Source of the DNA: Romanomermis culicivorax | Taxonomy: Eukaryota; Nematoda; Enoplea; Mermithida; Mermithidae | Assembly: GCA_963922205.1 (NCBI GenBank) | Contig: CAWUHX010000362.1 | Coordinates: 186,001-250,000 of the forward strand | Reading direction: 5' to 3' | DNA: 64,000 nt | In this document: piece after piece, positions 52,118 to 63,229 of the stretch | Layout of the letters: each line of letters opens with the position of its first letter | Numbering within the stretch: the stretch's first letter is position 1 | Made by a program: the position numbers and the translations under genes | Notes under the pieces: generated by a model | What the model was told of the DNA's origin: nothing | What the model saw: the letters and a program-made list of their open reading frames with translations, nothing else | The model's database searches: none

Positions 52118-53247
52118 CAAACTATAAATTGTTATATTAGTACTATACTGTAACAAATAGTTTACAATACAATTACAAAAAAATTTCAAAAAAATTTTAT
52201 TCTCCTTTTCTTCAGAGGACTTCATGAAGGTGAAAAGGTGAAAAGACATCACCAATGTGTAACTGATAAGTCCATTCACATCTTCTCCTGGTTAGTGTTT
52301 TTTGTACATGCATTGTTTCAAAAACGGTGGCCACTGCCTCTAGCTTATCACGGATATGGGGTTGGGCATTGAAGTGGAATTCTGCGAAAGTTCCGTTTCA
52401 GACCACTTCGAGTGACTTCGAGATGTTGCTGATGTGGGTTTTTCTGGTACTGCTGGACCAAATGTTGTTAATTTTGAGCAGAGACATATGCACGTGGCAG
52501 CAGTCGATCTTTTGGCTATTCTCGAGCTTACTATCGACCATCAGTAGAAGATTTTCGCAGCACATGCCACTAATTTTAGTATCTTCACAAATTTTTGATG
52601 TATTGATTTGATGACAGTCTCGTAAATTCGACTATTATGCAAATACGTTGGAGGAAAACTTCAGCTCTGAGGGTTTTTTCACATTTTTCGGAATTATGCC
52701 CGTACCCATTTACCTAGAGCCGGAAAGATAAGTTTTATGGAATTATACAGTCGTGTAAATGCCCACCATATATAAGAAGTGGTTTTTGGGTGCTTTTGCC
52801 ACCCACTTGAGGTTTCATTCCACGGGCAAGCTTCTACCTGACAAAGCAGGACTTGTTCGGCTACCTATCCATAAATAGAATAGACACACTTTTCATATTC
52901 ACTGGACCTTATCGTTAAGATGCTAACTTGGCTGGTTGGACCCTGTCAAGAAGTGGTCCCAGCTATTTTACACAACCATAAGGATGCAAGGCTGTGTCTG
53001 CCTAGGTCAGCTGCCACAAAAATCTGGGTTACACATGATATCGAATCACGTTCCCTAGACTGGTGGTTGGAAATAATGATCAGGATGGTCTGACTCTAAG
53101 GATTGCGTTCAGGCAGAACAGCTGCAAAATCAAGTTCAGGGAGTGGCACTGACCTCGGCTACGAAGTTCATTCCACATATTTTGAAAACTTTGCATTTCA
53201 AAATTAAGAACTTTTTTCTTCAAAAAAATTGAGTTTTGAGTTTATGG
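52118..53247. other. Between two related LTRs, nothing recognised
   Basis: No retroelement protein was found here, and LTR 1 has its own TSD, so this is not simply the inside of one element. Confidence 0.4.
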
Positions 53248-53707
53248 TGTTGGGCACCCTGTTGCTGCCCATTTCGCGATCGGGAAGTCGACATGAAAAT
53301 CAAAGATGGGCGACCGGTGGCACAGACCAATTTGCATGGCAAACATTTTAGTGATCTGTCCATCTTCATAGATATTGTTAGTTGTTTATTATATTCATTT
53401 GCGTATTGCATCGGCGTACTGTAGGCACACAAAGTGCTCTAGGCCCAGGCGTCGTCTCTTGCAGACACCAAGCAGAAGACAGACCTCTCGGGAACTCTTC
53501 TACATCGTTCCTTGCAGTGGGTATCTATTTTTCCACGGGAGTCTACGAGGTCTGCTCTGTGAGGGCCCGTTAATTAGTATTTATTGTTTGTTGTTGCCAG
53601 GTCTGGGCAAGAACTGTTGTACTATATCCGAGGCCTAGCCGAGGAGAAGTTCCAACTAGTTCCTGAACTGTCATCTTTCTTTATCTCCGAGGAAAGACCT
53701 GCACAAC
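53248..53707 (+). mobile_element. Diverged LTR of the same family
   Basis: Begins TGTTGGGCACCCTGTTG like 51498, shares 'gcgaccggtgg', 'cccaggcg' and the end 'gacctgcacaac'. The terminal CA and a TSD are lost or not visible. Confidence 0.6.
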
Positions 53708-54723
53708 TTGGGGTCGAACTTCGCATTATTATTTGCGTTGTTTGTTTGGATCGCCTATGACACAATGACTGGTGCTTTCTTAACAGCAGCTCAAATCTCC
53801 AAGAATGCTGATAAGACTGTTACCATTGTTCCTCCTCTATGATCAAATTTTCTACTGTTTGACAATTATCGAAGCAGTCCTACTTGTACTGTAGATCAAG
53901 CTTATTATTTGTCGACCAAGTATAGGGGTAGCTTCAGTCAGAGATCCTGGAGAGATTTGCTTCATTTGTTTTTTTTAATTCAAAAGCTGTCAAGGATTAT
54001 AAGAAAATCTTTTCAAATATTGTGCCTTTTGAGATGGAAAATTAAATTTGTGTACATACTTTTTGCGTCCGAACAATAATTCGATAGGTTGTAACTCTGT
54101 AACAGGGGTCACAATACTCGATCGATTTAAATGATCGATGTAGTGATCCCATGAAAGTAAGTTCCAATCGGAAAACTAGTAAAGCTCATTATTGTAGTCA
54201 ATGAAGAAAATTTTTCGCCCATGAACAGTAAATTGCGTAGCTGTATATTTTCTTCCGAACTTCTTCAAATGCTTAAAATTTCTCGGGTAACACTCGCGTG
54301 TCAAATATTGTTTTATACGAATCAAAAGTGGATGAGCATCGAGATTTTTCTATGATTTTGGCCCTACCATTGCCATTTAGGAAAATTTCCACAGTAAAAG
54401 TAGTCCACCTTATAAAAATGGTATGTAAAACTGAACATACTTTTCTGGATATTGCTGCGTCTACCATTCCACAATAAATGGATTATAGTTGTATGTTTAT
54501 TTCTTCTGCGGTTACTTAGATTAAGTGTAGACCGATTTTCTATTGTTTTGCATTTATGCAAATTTCTGTATAAAGAAGGCATATGAGCAAAAACGGTTAG
54601 TACAAAATTATAACCCCACTTGCTGTAAACTATCGAACACACTATAGCATGTTCAACTCCAAAACTTACACTAATAAACTTCTTGAAAGAAGCATGAAAT
54701 TCAACATAAACACAAAATTATCA
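53708..54723. other. Intergenic with short dispersed repeats
   Basis: 54170-54240 and 54380-54640 hold copies of the repeats seen near 25863-26110 and 32500-32660. No gene recognised. Confidence 0.45.
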
Positions 54724-55484
54724 TACAGGCTGAACCAAAAAAAGGCGACTGGGACTGACTTTCATAGATTTCAAATGGGTGAAGCTTTTCGTTTGCAGTT
54801 CATGTCGCCGATAGATAAAACATCTGGGATAAAAACTGCGAAGTTTCAGCCAGATTGCTGGCTGACTGACTAGAATCAAAAATGCTAAACGTCGATTTTT
54901 TTTCAAATAAGTTTTGAAAAATTGACAAAAATTGACAAAATCAACATGCTCTACAACAGAAAAGTACTATAGATCCAATCATAAGAACCATATAACAGCT
55001 GGAAACTACAAGAGAACCGTTTTAATGTGCTCTACTTTCTGTTTCACCAATAATTTTAATCGTTTTTCGATCAGGCCAATGACAGAATTGATTTTGCTTT
55101 GATTTTGTTTTTTTACAATTTCAAAACAAAAGCTCTTGATTTTGGCGAAATTTTGCCCGTATTGAAACAAAAAGTTGATGACTTTAAATTACGTGTAAAT
55201 TACAAATTTGTATGATTTTTGAAGTATTATTGCAAACAGGTTTGCAAAACTTTTTTCACGATAGGAAAACTTTTACGCTGATTTTACAACTTTTACTTTT
55301 TGAAAAATGATCACTTTTACAAAATTTCTATCTGTACAAAAACTATAAATCCTATGAGCACAAAATTTAGCCCTTATAACAAAGGCAAACAGGGAATTTT
55401 AATGCAGCAATCCGCATTAAAAAAGTTTCATCCGTTCGAAAGTTATGAAAGTCAGCACCGGTCACCTTTTTTGGCTCACCCTAT
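54724..55484. mobile_element. Mariner-like non-autonomous repeat, copy 3 (inverted orientation)
   Basis: The ends TACAGGCTGAACCAAAAA and TTTTTTGGCTCACCCTATA are inverted. The interior matches 7490-8700 in the opposite direction, without the MITE found there. It lies just downstream (3') of MLT-10-like paralogue 2. Confidence 0.6.
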
Positions 55485-55605
55485 ATATATGTAGTATTTC
55501 GTGTCTACAGTAACAATAAGCTCAATCCAAATGGTAAAATGTTCTAGAATACGAATCCCAAATTCTCATCGTCTGTTTCAGGAATCATAGTGATATTTTC
55601 TTCAT

Positions 55606-57027
55606 TCAGGAACGTTTTCTTCTCTTCCTCCTCCTACCACAAAGGGCGCAAGGCGACAAAACTGCCGGGCTCAAAACGGACGGCGACAAGGCCACGGGAG
55701 ACAATACTTTAGGCGATAGGATGGTCGGGTTCAAAGCGGACGGCACCAAAATAACTGGATTTAGGACGTAGGGCGTCAAAATTGTCGGCGATAAAAGGAA
55801 AGGATTCAAAATGCCGGGACTTAAGACCAAAACGGCTAAAATCATGGGCGAGCAAACTTTTGGTACAAAAATGACGGGGTTCAAAATCAAGGCGGCCAGC
55901 ATAAAGGGGAAAAAGAACTTGGGCGAAAAAATCAACGGGCTAAGGATCAAGGCGCCGGCGGTAAACGTGCCGAAGGAGGACGGGCAAAGGATGAGGTATT
56001 GGACCAAAAACGTGACGTTGACCACCACGGAGCCGAACGACGCTCGCATGAAACACCCTTTGGCCAAGGCCCTTTTCGACCTATGGTGAGGCGCCGAATC
56101 GTTACCGTAAGGACCCCGGGCCATATTCCAAATAGACTCCTCTAAAGCTGACTCCAAAAAATTTTCGTCCCTGGTTGTTTCGTTGTGACCCAAAAAACGC
56201 ATCTGAGTCTTGTCCAAAAAAGTGTAACCTTCGGAACCCATTTTTCGCCATTGGCTGGCGTTTAACGTGCGATAGAACTCCCGAATCGTGGTCAATCGCC
56301 CCTCGTCCTCCAAACCGTAATTTTTGATCATTTCCCGAACGGTCATATTCCACGTTTCTTCAACAATGCCGCGCCTCATGGCCATGGTCGCTTGTTCCAA
56401 AAATTGGAGCCAAGAATCTTTTTCTTCTCGGGTTAGAGATTCCAGGACTTTTGGTAATTGCAAAACGGCTTTGTCGTCTTCGTAGAAGCTAAAAACGTCG
56501 GGTGATAAGATAGACGACGGGTCTTCGTATTTGTCTTTGGTAATGGGCATAAATCTTGGGGATAGAATCCTAGGCGAAGCCCTATTATTCTCTCCCGCGT
56601 TGATAGACAATTTTTTGGCAATCCGCCAAAAAAAGTTTGATACGTAATTGGCAATGAATTGAGGATCCTCGATCGATTGCTGATTCGTATCAATATGCTC
56701 GGGAAAGACGGTTTTTAGATCAATTTCGTCAGTTTCTAAGGCTTCCCTCACTATTTGAACATTTTTATCCAACAATTTCATATAATCCAGGGTATTATTG
56801 GTTTTTGGAACAAATTTTCTATCATCGTTGGATAATAATGTGAATTTTCGTCGTTTCTTGATAAAATCCGAATTTGAACTTTTTTTCGTTCTTAAAAGTC
56901 GAACTATACATCTAGCGTAGGAAGGTATAGCTTGATGACGTGCTATACATTTTTGAAATTTCGATTTGATAATCGTAGAATGATTTTTCAAATGATTCGA
57001 AGCCAATAAGCGTAAAAGATTTTGCAT
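55606..57027 (-). CDS. MLT-10-like moulting-cycle protein, paralogue 2
   Basis: 473 residues from the ATG at 57027. Most of the length is nearly the same as paralogue 1 (32857-34308), including the RSKR site and the [IV]-L-x-P-x repeat tail ending CALCGRRRKRRKRS. The two genes point the same way, 21 kb apart. Upstream of the ATG the frame continues through KFFKNLIHHLLIIGIIICQN to an acceptor-like ATATTTTAG at about 57117; this is a good signal peptide, so the mature gene probably starts in a short upstream exon or after trans-splicing. Intact frame; both paralogues look functional. Confidence 0.85.
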   Translation of the reverse strand: MQNLLRLLASNHLKNHSTIIKSKFQKCIARHQAIPSYARCIVRLLRTKKSSNSDFIKKRRKFTLLSNDDRKFVPKTNNTLDYMKLLDKNVQIVREALETDEIDLKTVFPEHIDTNQQSIEDPQFIANYVSNFFWRIAKKLSINAGENNRASPRILSPRFMPITKDKYEDPSSILSPDVFSFYEDDKAVLQLPKVLESLTREEKDSWLQFLEQATMAMRRGIVEETWNMTVREMIKNYGLEDEGRLTTIREFYRTLNASQWRKMGSEGYTFLDKTQMRFLGHNETTRDENFLESALEESIWNMARGPYGNDSAPHHRSKRALAKGCFMRASFGSVVVNVTFLVQYLILCPSSFGTFTAGALILSPLIFSPKFFFPFMLAALILNPVIFVPKVCSPMILAVLVLSPGILNPFLLSPTILTPYVLNPVILVPSALNPTILSPKVLSPVALSPSVLSPAVLSPCALCGRRRKRRKRS

Positions 57028-57117
57028 CGCTTCTTCTTGTGTATCATTTTGGTTGGAGGCACTATTTTGGCAAATGATTATCCCTATGATGAGAAGGTGA
57101 TGGATTAAATTTTTAAA
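57028..57117 (-). CDS. Probable 5' extension of MLT-10-like paralogue 2 (signal peptide)
   Basis: In-frame with the downstream ATG and begins after ATATTTTAG. The hydrophobic core IIGIIIC is preceded by basic and polar residues. The initiating ATG is not in this piece. Confidence 0.5.
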
Positions 57118-57704
57118 AAATTTCTAAAATATGAAAGCAAGCAATTTAAAAAACATTAATTGATTTTTCTACATAAACTTGCAAAAAATAAAAATGCCTT
57201 ACTCTAACTAATGAAGATCCTTCATCTCCATACATTCTGAAATGGTCAATCCAGTCAGGTCACAGGCAAACTTTTATACAAAATTATGGAAGGCTGGTTA
57301 ACTCTAATCAATAAATTTTTCCTTCATGATACAGGGTATTTGATGATCACTTTTTTCAATGATTTCAAGATTATTTTAATTAATTTCTTGACTCCAATAT
57401 GTATGCGTTCGCCCTTAACTCCGCCCACTGCATCGATCGCTAAATCAATGGAGTATAGTAATTAGATCTATGTTCCGTTTTTCTTGAAATCCTTAGGGCA
57501 GTGGAGAACGGATCGGTGTTGTTTGCCCCACTTGTCACTTTTTATAGATTTGCCCTCCAAAATTTAATTACATGTATCAATTGTCCAACAAAATTTCGAG
57601 TAGGTTTGTCGATACTCCATCACATGATAATGAGGTTATTGATCACCCACCAGATCTTTCTTATGCACATACAAAATGATTGGTTTTTTGGGATTGTTAG
57701 CTGT
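57118..57704. other. 5' flank of MLT-10-like paralogue 2
   Basis: No clear upstream exon with ATG and donor was identified; no promoter motif stands out. Confidence 0.3.
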
Positions 57705-57775
57705 AGAGTGAGCCAAAAAAGGCGATCGGTGCTGACATTCATAACTTTCGAATGGATGAAGCTTTTTTTGAGATT
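57705..57775 (+). repeat. Left end of a mariner-like repeat (copy 4)
   Basis: GAGTGAGCCAAAAAAGGCG followed by 'tgctgacattcataacttt'; the right end is missing. Confidence 0.55.
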
Positions 57776-57795
57776 GTGTGTCGATTCATTGAACG

Positions 57796-58330
57796 TCCCG
57801 ATTCTTCGAATACTGCTTAAAATTTTATCTACAAAGTCCCGTTTTGGCAAAAGTCCCGATTCCTCAACAATTTTTCTTCATAAAATCCTGTTTCCTCGAG
57901 AATAATAAATGTGCAGGTTTAAATTTACCATTTTGTATCGTGAAAGTTCCCACGACATAAAGTTTCCACGGTCGCCTAAGCCTAAGCCTAAGACCAAGGA
58001 TCGAAGTAGAGCACTCCAAATATGATCAGAAAAGTGCATGGGTGGCCATTAACAAAAAATCTCTTAATGCTGTTGAGTCTTCATATCGTCAGATATTGTA
58101 ATTTTGAAATTGTAGTATTTACGATTCAATTTGCAGACGTTTGGAGAAAATCGATCTGTTTGTCTATGCACTTTCGATGAACTGAGATCTGTGATGCACC
58201 AATGTTTGATGAATTATAAATTTTATCTTCTTTTCGAGGAATCGGGACTTCCGAGGAATCGGGAATTTTATCCATTTTTCGAGGAATCGGGACTTCCGAA
58301 GAATCGGGACTTTCGAGGAATAGGGATACA
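57796..58330. repeat. Inverted tandem-repeat arms 'gaatcgggacttccgag'
   Basis: Left arm near 57796-57902 ('tcccgattcctcaac' type units) and right arm near 58238-58325 ('gaggaatcgggacttcc' units) face each other. They resemble the architecture of families A-D, but the ends and a TSD could not be set. Confidence 0.5.
57974..57992 (-). repeat. Short telomere-like scrap (three TTAGGC units)
   Basis: GCCTAAGCCTAAGCCTAAG on the plus strand. Short enough that chance or slippage is possible. Confidence 0.6.
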
Positions 58331-59690
58331 ACCGGAAAACGATAATCTGAAGATAATAAATTACAATATTATGAAATGTAATCAAGTCGGACTTTGAACT
58401 TTCGCAGGAGTGGCTTAAAAAGTCTGACCTCACCCAGGAAACAAGCAGGAATTTTTTCTTCTAAAATACAACAAATTGATTATCAATCGAAAGATCTCAC
58501 CAAGATCTATTCAAAGACATTTTCTAAATTAATGTAATTCCATTTTTGACAGAGTTATTCAACTTGTTGTTAAATTTTGGTTGACCACCACCAGGCTATG
58601 ATAGAAATGATTGGCGAAATTTCATACGATACATGCTCGAAGCTAGAATAATTGAATTAGTTTTAGTTCATTCAGCCAATTATTTTGCAGTCATTTTCAA
58701 ATGACAAGTGCAGCGGCAACAAAAAAAGTAAGTTCAATTTGACGAACAATTTTCAGAAAGTGGGAAACGTTATACTGTAGAAAAAAATGAATTCCCTGGG
58801 AGGCCATGAAACAACACTATTTTTGGCATGTGAGTGCGTGAAATTTTCAGTCGATCGATTCGTCGCTGACAGACGAGAAAATTTTTCTCACTGATTACAG
58901 TAATGAGCCTTCTATTTCTTTCGAATAGAACTTACCTTCATTAGTCGGCCGCATCAACCCTTTCAAAATAAATAGACCCATAGCTGATAGGGCTACATGT
59001 ATCTCTTGTCTGCCTATTTTTATGCGCATGGGACAATTAATACACCTACTTGAAGTCCGGTGGACAATCGATACAATAGAATAATCGATTTCTACTGTTG
59101 TCAGGATTTACAGAAAAACAAAACAGAAAACAGCAACTGCTTATCCAACTTTTCGCTTGTTTGCTAACGTCGATTCTTCAACTTGGTGAAATCATAGAAA
59201 ACTTGATCCTACTGTAAAATTTTACCTATGACAGCTGACTCATAAACTAATGAATAAAGATATCTTTTTGTAAATGCACAAATGCCCTCTTACCTGTAAT
59301 AATCAAATGGAATTTGATGTAATAAATAATCATTAATAATTCCGGCTAGTTGTACCATACGTGTTATAAAAAAGGTAAGTTGTTTTCGGATCATCGTAAG
59401 TTGGATAATAAATCAGTGTTTGGTGTGTTATATTTTCGATTTAGGTTCGCATGTCATTATAATTTAGGACTAACCGCAATATGCTTCCGTTTTTCTCTTA
59501 ACAACATCCACTTGACCTAAATTTTCGAGATGAGACGATAAATGAACATCGCTTGCATAAACATACAAGTCGATTTAATACTATTCTGAATTATTTATTA
59601 TTAACTTCATTGGGCGTCCACCAAGGTTTCAAAATACTGTTCATTGGTGACTATAGTCCGTTTCTAATTTCGCATCTTGTCAAAAATTTT
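58331..59690. other. Intergenic with dispersed repeats
   Basis: 58725-58800 is a copy of the TTCAATTTG/TACTGTAG repeat. 59285-59560 matches 40130-40400. No gene seen. Confidence 0.5.
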
Positions 59691-60132
59691 CTTTTCTTTT
59701 CTTTTCTTTTCTTTTCTTTTCTTTTCTTTTCTTTTCTTTTCTTTTCTTTTCTTTTCTTTTCTTTTCTTTTCTTTTCTTTTCTTTTCTTTTCTTTTCTTTT
59801 CTTTTCTTTTCTTTTCTTTTCTTTTCTTTTCTTTTCTTTTCTTTTCTTTTCTTTTCTTTTCTTTTCTTTTCTTTTCTTTTCTTTTCTTTTCTTTTCTTTT
59901 CTTTTCTTTTCTTTTCTTTTCTTTTCTTTTCTTTTCTTTTCTTTTCTTTTCTTTTCTTTTCTTTTCTTTTCTTTTCTTTTCTTTTCTTTTCTTTTCTTTT
60001 CTTTCCTTTTCTTTTCTTTCTTTTCTTTTCTTTTCTTTTCTTTTCTTTTCTTTTCTTTTCTTTTCTTTTCTTTTCTTTTCTTTTCTTTTCTTTTCTTTTC
60101 TTTTCTTTTCTTTTCTTTTCTTTTCTTTTCTT
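59691..60132 (+). repeat. (CTTTT)n microsatellite, ~440 bp
   Basis: Nearly perfect CTTTT units, with interruptions near 60003-60021 that shift the register. It lies at the 3' side of the HLH gene. The long FLFFS- or KKRKE-type frames on both strands are translations of this array. Confidence 0.97.
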
Positions 60133-60296
60133 ATCCTGTCTTGTATGAAAAAATTCAAAATAATCATCAATAAAGTGTATAGCCTTATATTTGTGAGCAA
60201 AATAATCTTGGACGCAACAGAATACAAATTTCGACAAAAACATTAAAACAGATCACAAATCACTGGAGAATTAGCTGACAATGACAAAAAATGCAA

Positions 60297-60569
60297 TTAA
60301 TTCGATCGATACAATTGTTCTTTCAAAAATGAGATATATTCCGTAGCTCGTTTCAATAGTTCTAAAGTCGAAATCTCGGAATTTTTCGGTATAGTCGGTA
60401 TTAAACTCCGTAATTGAGCAAACAGGGTGTCCCATAAAAGTTCGTCGGGCGCTAAATTTTCCACGTAATCGCAATTTTTATCGTTATCGTTATCGAAATC
60501 GTAATCAAAAACGTCCGAGCAATGATTTTCCATGTTGGAGATGTCGGCTAAAGTACGCCTAGAATCCAT
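60297..60569 (-). CDS. Id/Emc-like HLH protein lacking a basic region, 90 aa
   Basis: Starts at the ATG at 60569 (MDSRRTLADISNMEN); the frame is open a little further up but only without ATG, and the TATA box position favours this start. Residues 20-42 are acidic, where a bHLH protein would have its DNA-binding basic region. Helix 1 is about residues 43-58 (ELLWDTLFAQLRSLIP), the loop about 59-67 (TIPKNSEIS) and helix 2 about 68-85 (TLELLKRATEYISFLKEQ). The 'L-V/I-P-T-I-P-x-N' junction is a mark of Id/extramacrochaetae proteins, which dimerise with bHLH factors and block DNA binding (family knowledge). A Max/Mad-type origin with a lost basic region is the alternative. Single exon as seen; an upstream exon with a basic region cannot be wholly excluded. 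Confidence 0.7.
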   Translation of the reverse strand: MDSRRTLADISNMENHCSDVFDYDFDNDNDKNCDYVENLAPDELLWDTLFAQLRSLIPTIPKNSEISTLELLKRATEYISFLKEQLYRSN

Positions 60570-60654
60570 TTGGAGTGTTGTTGATAGTATCTTAGCGAGC
60601 AAAAATCTAAAGTGCAGCAAAAGTCGATATCTTCTCTAAAAGCCAGCAGGTCGG

Positions 60655-60662
60655 TATATATA
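60655..60662 (-). promoter_or_regulatory. TATA box of the HLH gene
   Basis: TATATATA on the minus strand about 90 bp upstream of the ATG. This predicts transcription start near 60630 and a 5' leader of ~60 nt, in agreement with a short single-exon gene. Confidence 0.5.
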
Positions 60663-61108
60663 GAGAAAGTGAGATAGCTAGAAACATTCCATGCTAATGA
60701 TGTTATTGCTATGTTATATAGAAGACGAGATTTCAGCCTCAACCGCACCAATCTATATCATCAAATGAGCTTAGAAACACACAGTGAGCTCCTGTGAAGC
60801 TTAAATAAGCTTATTACTTTCTCTTGTGCCAAGAGCCGAAGATTGACATTTTGGAGGCCATAGTCGGCTTCCTGTATAGACACTGAGCAGCTGGTGGTGT
60901 GCTCGGTCATTTTTCCGCGACGATGAAGCATATGCTGCACACAGACAACAACACATGAATATAGAATGATATATAGTCAGCTGTCGAGAAAAATAACAAA
61001 ATTCCGAGCACGACATGGGAAAGCATGTAAACATAAGATTCTCTTTCGTGATTAATTTCAACTCAAAATGATTTTATTATATTTCTTTTAGAATATTCCC
61101 TTACTTTT
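60663..61108. other. Upstream region of the HLH gene
   Basis: Holds two CAGCTG E-box-type sites (near 60887 and 60981), which could bind bHLH factors. Otherwise no gene or repeat recognised. Confidence 0.35.
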
Positions 61109-61110
61109 TA

Positions 61111-62297
61111 CGGAATAGGACAAGAGCCACTTGAAAAAAATGGTCACCACACGAAAATGATTGATACCACTTCAAAAAATCGTTACCTTTGAGCATGATG
61201 CACACAATTTTATCAGAATGCTTTACAAAAATTTCATTCAAGATGCATCGCAAAAAAATCAAGATGTAAGAGTTTTCCGACGTTCGACTTTCTTTTCAAG
61301 TGCATATAATTTTTCAAGATGATCTTGGGAATGAGTCAAGATGGCATCATGACAAAATTAAGATGTCATCTTGAAAAAACCCAATATTGACGACACATCG
61401 AAAGACGAAAATTTTTGAAACTTACCAATCAAAGGCTTTGCGCCCTTCCCAATAATTATATATATATATATATATACGAGAACGCTATCCTTCAAGATGG
61501 ACTTTCTGAGGTCAGCGCTTGCTGGTGGAGGGCGCCCTTGGTTTTTATAGGGTTTAAAATAAGAACGGTTATTATTCACCGACAGACATATCGGTTTTTA
61601 ATAAATTTTTTTTTGTTTTTCGAGATTTTTCAAGAAAACGGCAAAAATGCTTGTTTTTTTACTTAAAACGCAGTACCTCCGGAAGATAATCACAACTTTG
61701 AACTCCGTGGCTTGTTCTAAGGCTATTCCCTACCTGCTCAGGAACCCGACAAAGAAACGATAATTTGGATCCATTTCCGAAATTATTGCATTTTGGGTGA
61801 AAAACAACCATTTTTGACGTATCCCGAAAAATTTTTTTTATGAAAAGCCGACATATGTCTATCGAATTCCCCGTGCAAAATAACCCTCTCCCCTTGTGCC
61901 ACTCCCTATAAAAACCAAGGGCGCGAAATCCAATCTGAAGGGTTCCCGTATATATAAACGTAGGAGGCGGAGCAACGCTTTTGATTGGCTAGTTTCAGAA
62001 ATTTTCATTCTTTGACGTGCCGCCCATTTTAATTTTTTTTCGAGATGGGATCCCGATTATTTTTTCCAGATGCCATCTTGATTTATTTCCAGGATCATCT
62101 TGAAGAATGCGACGCACTTGAAAAAATTGCGATGCATTTGAAAAGAAAGTCGAACATCGAAAAACTCTTACGTCTTGAAATTTTTGCGATGCATCTTGAA
62201 AAACGTCGTGCATCATAAACGTGGCGATTTTTTCAAGTGTTAACAAATTTTTTCAAGTAGTAACGATCATTTTTCAAGTGGCCCTTCTCGTAGTCCA
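61111..62297. mobile_element. Large palindromic (foldback) transposon, copy 2, TSD TA
   Basis: Same family as 15203-16329: end CGGAATAGGACAAGAGCCAC, inner block 'ccaatcaaaggctttgc' and the mirrored right half 'gcaacgcttttgattgg', ending CTCGTAGTCCA. TA is found at 61109-61110 and 62298-62299. A (TA)n run sits near 61457-61478. Noncoding. Confidence 0.78.
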
Positions 62298-63229
62298 TAA
62301 ATTTTACTTTTGCACATTCTGGTCGGTCTAGTCGAGTTGTATTGTACAGTAACAAGACCTATTCCAAAAAATTTATTTTCCACATTCGATAGCTGAACCA
62401 TCGTGTTATCTGTTTTTGCTTGTAAATCGAAAAATGACAAAAAACGAGCGCTGTCGTCGACATTGTCTACACTGGGCTTTTGTAATATGGTCTATTTTTT
62501 ATAAAATACTTTCAAATTCAAAAATGACAAAAAATAAGTACAGTTCTCAAAATCATTTACACCAAAGTTTTATAGTAGGATTTTTTGTTCAAAAGCGACA
62601 ACGGTTATTTGAGCTAACTCATAAATTTTCAGTCCTATATGGAATATGATTAGCAGGAAATAATAAAAGTATGAAACAGTTCTTTCCCTCCATAATATTT
62701 TAAAAATAAAATAATGATTCTAGAATTTCTTACTCCAAAATTGACATAAATTAGTCAAATATGCTTACAAATTTTCAGTCCTAATCAAATATGGATTATC
62801 AGAAATCTTAAAATACGAAATAGTACTTGCTTTCCACAACTACTGCTATTATTCAAAATAATTTTATGAAAAAACAGACTATAATACCTAGAAATCCACA
62901 GATTGGTCGAAATAATATTATACACGTTGTATTTACCACTTCTGGAAACTGTAAATTTAACTGTAAATCAATGATTGCGATTCTTTTTCGAAAAACTCTT
63001 CTGTAAAGATGAATCCAACAAATACTTATGGCGCCTGAAAAAGCTTTACACTAACATCTTTTACCCATAGGTGCGGTTTAATGTAAATAAATGTGCCATG
63101 TCTAGCAAGTTCCTCCGTTTTTCCTTGATCTTAAGATCCGAGATCTTGCGAAACACATGTACGAAAAATATTCCAGTTGCTCCAAAAGGTTGAAAGTTTA
63201 TCGTGTAACCAGAAATTGGGGCTCAGGAT
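62298..63229. other. Dispersed repeats, no gene
   Basis: Two copies of the ~250-bp repeat (62480-62690 and 62720-62890) in tandem, then A/T-rich DNA, with a 63060-63190 piece like 40270-40340. Confidence 0.5.

Noticed and set aside
59553-60246. Long frames of FLFFS or KKRKE type on both strands
   Set aside because: They are translations of the (CTTTT)n array; a 5-bp unit keeps all frames free of stops.
60570-60620. Longer HLH frame beginning at a TTG at 60620
   Set aside because: Not an ATG, and most of this segment would be 5' leader given the TATA box at 60655-60662.
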